Shown here: positions 6,809 to 13,565 of the stretch, piece by piece | Position numbering within the stretch: the first letter of the stretch is position 1 | Layout: every line of letters starts with the position of its first letter | Program-made: the position numbers and the translations under genes | The notes under the pieces: generated by a model | Database searches by the model: none | The model's input: only the letters and a program-made list of their open reading frames with translations | What the model was told of the DNA's origin: nothing | Origin: Caryophanales bacterium UBA6769 | GTDB lineage: Bacteria > Bacillota > Bacilli > Bacillales > UBA6769 | Direction of reading: 5' to 3' | Assembly (NCBI GenBank): GCA_002453275.1 | Contig: DKGN01000063.1 | Location: forward strand, 1-13,565 | Length of the DNA stretch: 13,565 nucleotides

Positions 6809-7564
6809 CTATGCGTTTTTTTCAAGAATATGTCGTAATTTATAAATCGCTTTCGAATGTATTTGAGATATTCGCGATGTTGATAGCTCGATGATTTTAC
6901 CTATTTCCGTAAAGGTTAACCCTTGCTCATAAAATAAATTAATGACTAGCTGTTCATTTTTAGTTAAATGAACGAGTGCCTCGCTTAGTTCTTGGATAAG
7001 CTCACTTTTCATGATGTGCTGCTCAGGATTGAGCGTTTCGGTATCCTCAATCTGAAAACTTTGCTCATTTTCTGAGTCATTGCCACCATCATCAATAAAA
7101 ATTAAATTTGCAATCGTATTTTCTTGCATAGTTTTTAACACGTCAACCTCTGACATTTCTAAGGCGGTAGCAACCTCTGAAAGTGTAATTTTTCTCAAAT
7201 GCTTTTGCTCAAGTGTCGCTTTTGTCGCTTCAATTCGTTTCGTTTTCTCCCTTACAGAACGAGGTAACCAATCTTGCTTGCGTAACCCGTCTAGAATGGC
7301 CCCTTTGACTCGAAACGATGCATATGTATTAAACTTGAAATCGCGGCTTGGATCAAACTTTGATAGGGCGTCAAAAAGACCCATTAAACCAAAGCTCTTA
7401 AGTTCTTCATGTGTAATACTGGAGGGTAACCCTGCAGAAATACGTTGTACATGATAATCAACGAGCGGCATATACATTTTTACTAGCTGATCAGCAGCGT
7501 TAGTGTCTCGATTTTCTAGCCATTTATCCCACTGTTGCTTTTCAAGCACATTCTGTTGACTCAT
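6809..7564 (-). CDS. sigD: RNA polymerase sigma factor SigD (FliA/WhiG family)
   Basis: Alternative sigma factor for late flagellar, chemotaxis and autolysin genes; in Bacillus it is held in check by the anti-sigma factor FlgM. The 251-aa protein has regions 2, 3 and 4 in order. Region 2 includes LVDYHVQRI, HEELKSFGLMGLFDALSKFD and FNTYASFRVKGAILDGLR, followed by DWLPRSVREK at the start of region 3. Region 4 has LTKNEQLVINLFYEQGLTF and the helix-turn-helix TEIGKIIELSTSRISQIHSK. The ATG at 7564 has AAGGAGG with a 7-nt spacer, and that site includes the cheD stop codon, 12 nt upstream. Its place near the end of a very long operon means its level depends on full-length transcription through the flagellar genes. 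Confidence 0.97.
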   Translation of the reverse strand: MSQQNVLEKQQWDKWLENRDTNAADQLVKMYMPLVDYHVQRISAGLPSSITHEELKSFGLMGLFDALSKFDPSRDFKFNTYASFRVKGAILDGLRKQDWLPRSVREKTKRIEATKATLEQKHLRKITLSEVATALEMSEVDVLKTMQENTIANLIFIDDGGNDSENEQSFQIEDTETLNPEQHIMKSELIQELSEALVHLTKNEQLVINLFYEQGLTFTEIGKIIELSTSRISQIHSKAIYKLRHILEKNA

Positions 7565-7576
7565 GATTTCCCCTCC

Positions 7577-8071
7577 TTAAATTTCAAACATTCCAGCATT
7601 CACTTTACGAATAGACAAAACAGATGTCTTAGGATCAAACTCAATCGTTCGTCCACTACTTCCACCAACATCCTCTGCCATCAATTTTATACTATACGCT
7701 CGTAATTGTTCTTTAACAGCAAGGACATTACGCTTTCCAATCCTCATTAAATCGTTCTTAGATTGAAATTGAAACATTTGTGAGCCTCCAGCAATTTTGG
7801 CTTTTAAGGAGTGACGCATACCGGTTGATGGAAACATTTCATAAAGAGCTTCCACCGCCGTATTCGCATACTTTCCTCGTCGAAAATCTTTCTCCCTTGC
7901 TAAGCTTGAGTCAGGTAGCATCACATGCGCCATCGCAGCCATTTGGAATTTTTCGCTATACACGACGACACCAACACACGAACCTAATCCGCTCGTTCGG
8001 ATGATTTGCGGGGGTTTAACTGATTTTATTTCGGCTAAACCAACTTTAATTATCTCAATCGTTTCATTCAT
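7577..8071 (-). CDS. cheD: Chemoreceptor glutamine deamidase CheD
   Basis: Deamidates specific glutamines on methyl-accepting chemotaxis proteins and, in the Bacillus system, binds CheC and stimulates its CheY-P phosphatase activity. Of 164 aa, the catalytic pair Cys32 (TSGLGSCVGVVVY) and His49 (MAHVMLP) is present, as are AKIAGGSQMF, NDLMRIGKRN and the C-terminal GRTIEFDPKT segment. The start is ATG at 8071, giving MNETIEIIKVG, which aligns with the B. subtilis N-terminus. A TTG one codon upstream (8074) is possible but less likely. AGGAG lies 9 nt before the ATG. It overlaps the end of cheC by 8 nt (ATGAATGA), consistent with coupled synthesis of these two partners. Confidence 0.96.
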   Translation of the reverse strand: MNETIEIIKVGLAEIKSVKPPQIIRTSGLGSCVGVVVYSEKFQMAAMAHVMLPDSSLAREKDFRRGKYANTAVEALYEMFPSTGMRHSLKAKIAGGSQMFQFQSKNDLMRIGKRNVLAVKEQLRAYSIKLMAEDVGGSSGRTIEFDPKTSVLSIRKVNAGMFEI

Positions 8072-8693
8072 CAAGGGGCGCTCCTAATGCCGAAAAGATC
8101 GTGTAAAATGAGTCTGGATCTGGCAGTAATAATACTTGACCTTTAATCGTTGAAGAAACTGAATTACCTTCTAAAAAGATCGTATCAATCACTACAGCAA
8201 AATCACTTTCTTGAGAAATTTGAATCAAACCATAATTCATGAGCGCACCAGCCATATCAATCCCAACTGCGGGTACAGTCGGATGTAAATGAAGGCTTGT
8301 AAAGTCAGCTAAGGAAGACAAGTAAGAGCCTGTTAATATATTGCCAATTTCTTGTAAGGCGCTCATCGCTAGCTCATCGTATGGAGGTTCATTGAAGCGA
8401 ACGGACTTCCCGGTAATTTCACTCAAAAGCTTAGAAGCTTGTTCAATCGTAAGGATAAAAAACATACTTCCAGGTGCATCCCCTTCAATTCTAAAGAAAA
8501 TAGCTGCGATAATCGCTTCCTCGCCACCGATCCGTTCCGTTACCTCATCGAAAGATACGATATTTACATAGGGAACTTTCATATCAATACTATGACCTAG
8601 CATGGAAGACAAAGCTGTTGCCGCGTGACCCGCTCCGATGTTACCTATTTCTTTTAATATATCAAGGTGAAATTCATTTATTTTTGAGAACAT
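8064..8693 (-). CDS. cheC: CheY-P phosphatase CheC
   Basis: Dephosphorylates CheY-P and takes part in the CheC-CheD-CheY adaptation loop typical of Bacillus. The 209-aa protein shows both pseudo-symmetric active sites of the CheC/FliY/CheX phosphatase family. The first is E15 and N18 in ILKEIGNIGAGHAATALS; the second is E115 and N118 in ALQEIGNILTGSYLSSL. The ATG at 8693 is only 6 nt after the cheW stop. Its ribosome binding site, GAGG inside the last cheW codons, has a long 11-nt spacer, which suggests translational coupling to cheW. The C-terminus overlaps cheD by 8 nt. Confidence 0.96.
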   Translation of the reverse strand: MFSKINEFHLDILKEIGNIGAGHAATALSSMLGHSIDMKVPYVNIVSFDEVTERIGGEEAIIAAIFFRIEGDAPGSMFFILTIEQASKLLSEITGKSVRFNEPPYDELAMSALQEIGNILTGSYLSSLADFTSLHLHPTVPAVGIDMAGALMNYGLIQISQESDFAVVIDTIFLEGNSVSSTIKGQVLLLPDPDSFYTIFSALGAPLDE

Positions 8694-8699
8694 GATTTC

Positions 8700-9167
8700 T
8701 TACGCCTCGATTTGCGCAATTTCTATCAACTCTTCTGAATTTAACACCTTATTTAAGTTCAATAAAATCAGTAGGCGTTCATCTAATTTTGCGACTCCCC
8801 GTATATAGTCCGATTCAATGCGACCGACAACCTCTGGTGGCTGTTCAATTTGATCCGAAGGAATATCAATCACATCATTGGCGGCGTCAACGATTAATCC
8901 AACTTCTTTATCCTCTACTTGTACGATAATGATTCTTGTACTATCAGTGTAATTCGTCGTTTCAATTGAAAAGCGCTCCCTTAAATCGATCACAGGCGTC
9001 ACGATACCTCTCAAGTTAATAACACCTTTAACGAATGTAGGCATTTTAGGCACTCTTGTTATATGATTCATCCTTTCAATTAAGTGAACTTGTTGGACAT
9101 CTACGCCATACTCTTCGTCTTTTAATTGAAAAATTACAGCCTTAATTATGCGATTGTGCTCTGACAT
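8700..9167 (-). CDS. cheW: Chemotaxis coupling protein CheW
   Basis: Adaptor that links chemoreceptors to the CheA kinase in the polar signalling array. The 155-aa protein is a single CheW domain: a beta strand start (AVIFQLKDEEYGVDVQQV), ITRVPKMPTFVKGVINLRG, the hallmark INLRGIVTPVIDLRERF (residues 50-66), then the second barrel with STRIIIVQVEDKEVGLIVD. The ATG at 9167 has GGGAG with an 8-nt spacer. It lies 19 nt after cheA and 6 nt before cheC, in the usual Bacillus order. Confidence 0.97.
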   Translation of the reverse strand: MSEHNRIIKAVIFQLKDEEYGVDVQQVHLIERMNHITRVPKMPTFVKGVINLRGIVTPVIDLRERFSIETTNYTDSTRIIIVQVEDKEVGLIVDAANDVIDIPSDQIEQPPEVVGRIESDYIRGVAKLDERLLILLNLNKVLNSEELIEIAQIEA

Positions 9168-9186
9168 GTGATTCGCTCCCTTTTCA

Positions 9187-11181
9187 TTATTTTATTAATG
9201 CATTGCTGTCAATAATTAACGCGACTTGGCCATCACCAAGTATCGTTGCTCCTGATATCGCAAATACATCTGTTAAATAATTACCTAGCGACTTTAACAC
9301 GACTTCTTGCTGTCCAATAAATTCATCGACGACAAGGGCGGCCATTTTATCACCCTTTTTTACGATAACAATAGAATAATATTCTGAATCTCCTTCATCG
9401 TTTTCAACTTCAAAAAGGTCATTTAAAAATACGAGAGGTACTACTTTTCCACGGAAGTCAATTACTCTTTGATTATGTGCATGAAGCATATCTTTTTCCG
9501 ATATAATCGCTGTCTCAATAACTGAGGAAAGCGGAATAGCATACTTTTCCTTACCTATTTCAACAAGCAATACTGAAATAATCGATAATGTTAACGGAAG
9601 CTCTATAATAAATCGACTGCCTTCACCTTGCGAAGACTCGACAAATACAGTTCCACCGAGCGACTCAATTTTAGTGCGCACGACATCAAGCCCAACACCA
9701 CGTCCAGACACATCTGATACGACTTCAGCCGTACTAAATCCAGATGAGAAAATTAACTGAAATACTTCTTCTTCAGAAAGCTCTTCAGCTTCCCTTTCAG
9801 TGACTACTTGATTTTCAATCGCTTTCTTTAATACTTTATCAACGGCTATCCCTGCACCATCGTCTTCAATCTCAATAAAGACGTGATTCCCGCTTTGGTA
9901 TGCCTTTAACGAAACGTGTCCAATCGGTTCTTTGTTCATTTTTTCTCGTGTTTCTGGAGACTCAATCCCGTGATCAAGAGAGTTACGAATTAAGTGAACG
10001 AGCGGATCGCCAATCTCATCAATAACAGTTCGGTCTAATTCTGTATCCGCACCGATAATTTCAAGATTCACTTGCTTATTTAGATCTTGAGCTAAGCCAC
10101 GAATCATCCGGGGAAAGCGGTTAAAGACTTGCTCGATAGGCATCATTCTCATCGTTAAAATAATATTTTGTAAATCTCCAGAAATTCTCGTCATCTTTTC
10201 AACTGTTTCGGTTAAATCTTTATGCCGTAAATCTCTCGAAATTTCTTCCAGTCGTCCCCGATCAACGACTAATTCTTCAAACAAGTTCATCAGTTGATCT
10301 AGACGCTCAATATTTACCCGAATCGTCTTTGATGTTGCTGTGTTCATCCTCTGTTGTGTAGGTGCAGGTGTTGACTCTTTCTTGTTAGAGGATGAATCGT
10401 CGTTAGGTTCGGAAGGTAGTTCTACTTTTTTCATTTGCTCTAATAAAGTAATGTCAACTTGTTCAATTTCAGATACTTTCATGATTTTCTTTTTAATTTC
10501 TTGTTTATCTTCTTTTGATAAAAAAATTAAAGAAAATTCATTTTCGAAGTTTTCATCCTCTAACATTTCAACTGGAGGCTCTGATTTAATCACTTCCCCT
10601 AATTTCTCTAAAACTTCGAATACCATAAATGTACGAGCTGCTTTAAGTAAGCAATCTTTTTTTAAGTGGACAGTAATATGTAATGCAACAAAGCCTTGCT
10701 CTTGCGACTCATCGATAACGGCTTTCTCAAATTCATTAATCTCCAAGGCGACTGGATGATGTTCAGTGAGGTGATGTTCTTGTTGTCTATCTGGAGCGGT
10801 ATCACCTGACTCAATTTGTTCTAATTGAGAGATGAGGTGACTTACATCTTGTTTCCCATCGCCTCCTGAACCAATGATGGCGACCATGCTTTCTAGCGCT
10901 TCCACAGCATCTAGGAGAATATCTAGTAGGCGAGAAGTAACTGTTAACTCTTCATTCCTAATTCGGTCTAATACATTTTCCATTATGTGCGTAAGATTTG
11001 TAATGTCCTCGTAACCCATCGTCGCTGCCATACCTTTTAACGTGTGGGCAGAACGGAAAACCTCATTTACAATTGCAAGCTCACTAGGGTTTTTTTCTAA
11101 ATCTAATAGATAGTCGTTAACCGTCTGTAAATGCTCCCTACTTTCATCAAGAAATAAATCTAAATATTGATTCGTTTCCAA
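9187..11181 (-). CDS. cheA: Chemotaxis sensor histidine kinase CheA
   Basis: Autophosphorylates in response to receptor state and passes the phosphate to CheY (and, in typical systems, CheB). The 664-aa protein has all five regions. P1 has the phosphorylated His46 in FRSAHTLKGMAATMGY. A P2-like response-regulator docking domain spans about 165-250, and a low-complexity Ser/Pro/Gln linker about 255-282. P3 dimerisation helices follow from about 283. The P4 ATPase has an N box (HLIRNSLDHGIE, 396-407), G1 (EDDGAGI, 439-445), an F box (FSSGFST, 478-484) and G2 (GRGVGLDVV, 493-501). P5, a CheW-like receptor-coupling domain, runs from about 530 to the end. The start is TTG at 11181 (METNQYLDLF), which aligns with B. 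subtilis CheA. GAGGGGG lies 7 nt upstream and includes part of the cheB stop codon. Confidence 0.97.
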   Translation of the reverse strand: METNQYLDLFLDESREHLQTVNDYLLDLEKNPSELAIVNEVFRSAHTLKGMAATMGYEDITNLTHIMENVLDRIRNEELTVTSRLLDILLDAVEALESMVAIIGSGGDGKQDVSHLISQLEQIESGDTAPDRQQEHHLTEHHPVALEINEFEKAVIDESQEQGFVALHITVHLKKDCLLKAARTFMVFEVLEKLGEVIKSEPPVEMLEDENFENEFSLIFLSKEDKQEIKKKIMKVSEIEQVDITLLEQMKKVELPSEPNDDSSSNKKESTPAPTQQRMNTATSKTIRVNIERLDQLMNLFEELVVDRGRLEEISRDLRHKDLTETVEKMTRISGDLQNIILTMRMMPIEQVFNRFPRMIRGLAQDLNKQVNLEIIGADTELDRTVIDEIGDPLVHLIRNSLDHGIESPETREKMNKEPIGHVSLKAYQSGNHVFIEIEDDGAGIAVDKVLKKAIENQVVTEREAEELSEEEVFQLIFSSGFSTAEVVSDVSGRGVGLDVVRTKIESLGGTVFVESSQGEGSRFIIELPLTLSIISVLLVEIGKEKYAIPLSSVIETAIISEKDMLHAHNQRVIDFRGKVVPLVFLNDLFEVENDEGDSEYYSIVIVKKGDKMAALVVDEFIGQQEVVLKSLGNYLTDVFAISGATILGDGQVALIIDSNALIK

Positions 11182-11196
11182 TGTATAGCCCCCTCA
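11182..11196 (-). promoter_or_regulatory. Ribosome binding site supporting the cheA TTG start
   Basis: GAGGGGG at 11195-11189 with a 7-nt spacer leads to TTG at 11181-11179; there is no ATG near it. The cheB stop codon TGA (11196-11194) merges into this site, so a ribosome finishing cheB is placed directly over the cheA start. Confidence 0.75.
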
Positions 11197-11781
11197 CTGA
11201 ACATTTTTTGAAATTGTCTCAAACATTTTCTCTAACTCAACTATTTCATCTATCACATTTGCATTCACTGCCGATTTTGGCATTCCGTATACGATACACG
11301 ATTTCTCTGACTCAGCTATAGAATAGAATTCCAGCGCTTCATTTTGTTTTAAATGCTTTAGTCCGTTCGTGCCATCCGAACCCATTCCTGTTAAAATCGC
11401 TGTCGTCAGCCTGTAATCGTCAACTTGCGACAACGAATAAAACAACCGATCAATTGAAGGGCGGTGACTTTTAATTGGTGTAGAGTCATCCAGTTGAAGC
11501 GTTAACCTGGACGAGCTAACACGGTTTACAGTCATATGTCGACCACCTGGTGCGATGTAAGCAATGCCGTTTTTCACAGGTTCATTGTGTTCAGCTTCTT
11601 TTACGTGGAGATTAGACAGTGCATCAAGCCTTTTTGCTAACAAGTGTGTAAATACTGGTGGCATATGTTGAACAATTAAAATTGCTGCAGGAAAATCATC
11701 TGGAAACTGTGGCAAAAGATGCTGGAGAGCCCTCGGTCCCCCTGTACTTGAGCCAATACAGATGAGCTGTTTGCTAACCAT
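11194..11781 (-). CDS. cheB: CheB-type protein-glutamate methylesterase lacking the receiver domain
   Basis: Removes methyl groups from (and can deamidate) glutamate/glutamine sites on chemoreceptors, opposing CheR. At 195 aa it is only the catalytic domain; typical CheB proteins are about 350 aa, with an N-terminal phospho-acceptor receiver domain and a linker. The catalytic triad is intact: Ser12 in GSSTGGP, His39 in VQHMPP, and Asp136 in LTGMGSDGTNG. The supporting segments IAYIAPGGRHM, HRPSIDRLF and IVYGMPKSAV are also present. The ATG at 11781 has AGAGG with an 8-nt spacer and overlaps the end of a complete flhG by 8 nt, so there is no room for a lost or frameshifted receiver upstream. 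The enzyme is expected to escape direct activation by CheA phosphorylation (inference). Confidence 0.93.
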   Translation of the reverse strand: MVSKQLICIGSSTGGPRALQHLLPQFPDDFPAAILIVQHMPPVFTHLLAKRLDALSNLHVKEAEHNEPVKNGIAYIAPGGRHMTVNRVSSSRLTLQLDDSTPIKSHRPSIDRLFYSLSQVDDYRLTTAILTGMGSDGTNGLKHLKQNEALEFYSIAESEKSCIVYGMPKSAVNANVIDEIVELEKMFETISKNVQ

Positions 11782-12658
11782 TTCTACTACCTCTTTTTTT
11801 TCTAGGTGACAATAAGTTTGAAAGTGTTGATATGAAGCCTTGTAACCCTTTTGTCTCAGTTACTGCATGTCCAGTATAAGAATAAATAATTTTATTCATC
11901 GCTTTACTTACTTTAGATTTTGGTGCGTACAGGAGAAATGGGATTTGTGTGCGAACGGCTTGAGAGACTGTTCGATCGAATGGAAGTGTGCCAATGATCG
12001 AAATGTCTAGGCCTAAAAACTCGCGAGTCGCACGTTTAAATCTAACAGCTGTCTCATACCCTTCATCCTCGTTATCACAAGAGTTCACTATCATATGGAG
12101 TGAAAGCCTTTGCTCATGCTGATTAAGTGCTTTTACGAGAGCGTATCCATCCGTGATAGATGTCGGTTCAGGTGTTAAAATAAGAATCGCTTCATCACTT
12201 GCTAGTATAAAATTTAAGCTATCCTTCGTTATCCCTGCACCTAAATCAAATAAAATATAATCAAAATGGGAATGAAGAAGCTCAATTTGCCTTATAAAAT
12301 ATGAGAGCTTAAGCGCGTCAAGCTGAAAAATTTCAGTTAAGCCACTACCACCTGAGATGAAAGATAGTCCAGCTGGTCCTGTCGTCATAATATTGAAAAT
12401 TGAAAGCTTTTCCTCAATCATATCTACGATTGAATTCGTTGTCGTTATACCAGTTACAATATCAATATTTGCCATGCCAATATCCAAATCAATGATGAGA
12501 ACTTTTTTACCTAATTGACTTAAGCCAATTCCTAAATTAACTGAAAAGTTTGTTTTCCCCACTCCTCCTTTACCACTTATAATGGAGACGACTTTTGTTG
12601 TTTTTCCAGTTTCAGCACGCTCCATCTGTTTTCTCAAATTAGCTGCTTGATCATTCAT
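11774..12658 (-). CDS. flhG: FlhG (YlxH/MinD-like) ATPase controlling flagellar number and position
   Basis: A MinD/ParA-family ATPase that cycles between cytosol and membrane and controls flagellar placement with FlhF. Of 294 aa, the extreme N-terminus carries DQAANLRKQM (residues 3-12), the DQAxxLR motif known in FlhG to stimulate the FlhF GTPase. The deviant Walker A is GKGGVGKT (29-36). It is followed by VLIIDLDIGMANIDIVTG, the FDLGAG Walker B-like strand, and LILTPEPTSITDGYALVK. The C-terminal membrane-targeting region is basic and ends in PRKKRGSRNG. Its ATG overlaps the flhF stop by 8 nt (ATGAATGA) and its stop overlaps cheB by 8 nt, so all three genes are probably translated in a coupled way. 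Confidence 0.95.
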   Translation of the reverse strand: MNDQAANLRKQMERAETGKTTKVVSIISGKGGVGKTNFSVNLGIGLSQLGKKVLIIDLDIGMANIDIVTGITTTNSIVDMIEEKLSIFNIMTTGPAGLSFISGGSGLTEIFQLDALKLSYFIRQIELLHSHFDYILFDLGAGITKDSLNFILASDEAILILTPEPTSITDGYALVKALNQHEQRLSLHMIVNSCDNEDEGYETAVRFKRATREFLGLDISIIGTLPFDRTVSQAVRTQIPFLLYAPKSKVSKAMNKIIYSYTGHAVTETKGLQGFISTLSNLLSPRKKRGSRNG

Positions 12659-13565
12659 CTTCTACACCCTCAAACAGACTATGAATAACGTAATCAATGG
12701 ATGGCTCAATAATATCTTCTGGTACGTTTTGCCCATCTGTAATGTAAGCCAAGCCCAAGGTGAATTCATCCATCACATTGATAACGGCTCCGAAGCTAGA
12801 CGTTTCATCCTTTTTTGTGAAAATAACCTTTTCAATTGGGAGCTGATTAAATTGATTAATAATTTCTTTCATATCCTCATATTTTGAGGTGAGTGAGAGC
12901 ACAAGATATGTAGCCATCTCCTCATTAAAATTAACAATACTGTTAAGTTGCTCTACATATTTTTGATCACGAAAGTTTCTTCCCGCAGTATCGACTATAA
13001 CTAAGTCATATGAACGGAACTTTTCATTCGCTTCATTGAAATCATCCAAGTTGTAGGCAATTTCAACAGGAACGTTTAGCAATTTGGCATATGTCTTCAA
13101 TTGCTCAATCGCAGCAATTCGATAAGTGTCTGTTGTTATAAAGGCAACCTTTTTATTATCATTTAAGACTGCTTTTGCGGCTATTTTCGCTATTGTCGTT
13201 GTTTTTCCGACTCCTGTTGGTCCGACGATATTGAGCATTCTCTTTTCATATTGAAAGCCGCCTATATCTTTATTACTGAAGAAGTCATATAACCATTCTG
13301 TTGTCCACTGCTTCTGAATTTCGATTGGAATGGTTCTTACATTTTGATTTTCATATTCTTGTAAAAGATGTTGATTAATATCGTCAATAACAGGCTTATG
13401 AATCTCATGCTTCACCAATTGATGAATGATTTCCATTGAATAGCGATCATCTGTTTCCTTAGGATTGTTTTGTATATGTTGAAGTTCTTTTTTTAGTTGT
13501 TCCATTTCAGACAAAATTGTTTGTTCTTCATTTCTTTTAATTTGATTTGTTTTTGGGACTCGCGT
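12651..13565 (-). CDS. flhF: Flagellar SRP-like GTPase FlhF, 5' end outside the window
   Basis: SIMIBI-class GTPase related to Ffh and FtsY that marks the site of flagellar assembly and partners with FlhG. The open frame runs to the right edge of the window (304 codons visible), so the N-terminal B domain is missing from view. The TTG at 13514 has no ribosome binding site and is not taken as a start. Visible parts are a charged linker and N-domain helices, then the G domain. The G domain has a P-loop GPTGVGKT (codons near 13223-13200), ITTDTYRIAAIEQLKTYA, the DTAGRN G3 motif, TKKDE as the G4 guanine-specificity motif, and GQNVPEDI near the C-terminus as G5/closing loop. The stop overlaps the flhG start by 8 nt. 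Confidence 0.95.
   Translation of the reverse strand, partial: TRVPKTNQIKRNEEQTILSEMEQLKKELQHIQNNPKETDDRYSMEIIHQLVKHEIHKPVIDDINQHLLQEYENQNVRTIPIEIQKQWTTEWLYDFFSNKDIGGFQYEKRMLNIVGPTGVGKTTTIAKIAAKAVLNDNKKVAFITTDTYRIAAIEQLKTYAKLLNVPVEIAYNLDDFNEANEKFRSYDLVIVDTAGRNFRDQKYVEQLNSIVNFNEEMATYLVLSLTSKYEDMKEIINQFNQLPIEKVIFTKKDETSSFGAVINVMDEFTLGLAYITDGQNVPEDIIEPSIDYVIHSLFEGVEDE

Noticed and set aside
8619..8663. His in place of Asn in the first CheC active-site segment (GAGHAATAL)
   Set aside because: As I recall it, B. subtilis CheC has the same GHAA form, and the catalytic E15/N18 pair is intact, so it is not a loss of function.
10340..10759. Open plus-strand frame of 139 codons opposite cheA
   Set aside because: It lies wholly within cheA, the product is low-complexity Ser/Phe-rich as expected from an antisense reading, and no family-like motif or ribosome binding site was seen. 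The same holds for the other plus-strand frames in the window.
13512..13514. TTG at 13514 as the start of a shortened FlhF of 287 aa
   Set aside because: The frame stays open to the window edge, no ribosome binding site precedes this TTG, and FlhF proteins normally have an N-terminal domain further upstream, so the gene is cut by the window, not truncated.

Overview
The window is the 3' end of a Bacillus-type flagellar/chemotaxis (fla/che) operon followed by a translation, nucleotide and lipid gene cluster. All genes lie on the minus strand, so transcription runs from high to low coordinates. The order flhF-flhG-cheB-cheA-cheW-cheC-cheD-sigD-swrB-rpsB-tsf-pyrH-frr-uppS-cdsA-dxr-rasP is the one known from Bacillus subtilis. 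With the AT-rich sequence, strong AAGGAGG-type ribosome binding sites, and a CheC/CheD pair plus a SigD-type sigma factor, it points to a chromosomal segment of a motile member of the Bacillaceae. The species cannot be named from this alone.

Region 1 (13565 down to about 6319) is the tail of the fla/che operon. FlhF (SRP-type GTPase, 5' end cut by the window edge) and FlhG (MinD-like ATPase) set flagellar position and number. CheB, CheA, CheW, CheC and CheD form the chemotaxis signalling and adaptation core. SigD is the late-flagellar sigma factor, and SwrB is a membrane protein that promotes flagellar assembly. Genes are packed with overlaps of 8 nt or gaps under about 60 nt. CheB has only the methylesterase domain; the usual N-terminal receiver domain is absent, although CheA, CheC and CheD look complete.

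Region 2 (about 6305 down to 2901) is translation and UMP kinase. A strong SigA-type promoter with an extended -10 lies just after swrB, followed by a leader of about 108 nt with nested hairpins ahead of rpsB. The order is rpsB, intrinsic terminator, tsf, intrinsic terminator, pyrH, frr, intrinsic terminator. These terminators probably tune relative amounts of S2, EF-Ts and downstream products, because no strong promoter was seen after any of them.

Region 3 (2840 down to 1) is envelope and isoprenoid biosynthesis: uppS (undecaprenyl diphosphate synthase), cdsA (CDP-diacylglycerol synthase), dxr (first committed step of the MEP isoprenoid pathway) and the first 17 codons of rasP (site-2 protease).

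No mobile element, CRISPR array, tRNA, rRNA or sign of horizontal transfer was seen. This is mostly conserved core genome. The main points for a second look are the receiver-less CheB and the structured rpsB leader with its promoter tucked against swrB. Several starts differ from the longest open frame: dxr and cheA use TTG, and pyrH, rpsB, cheD and probably swrB start internally.
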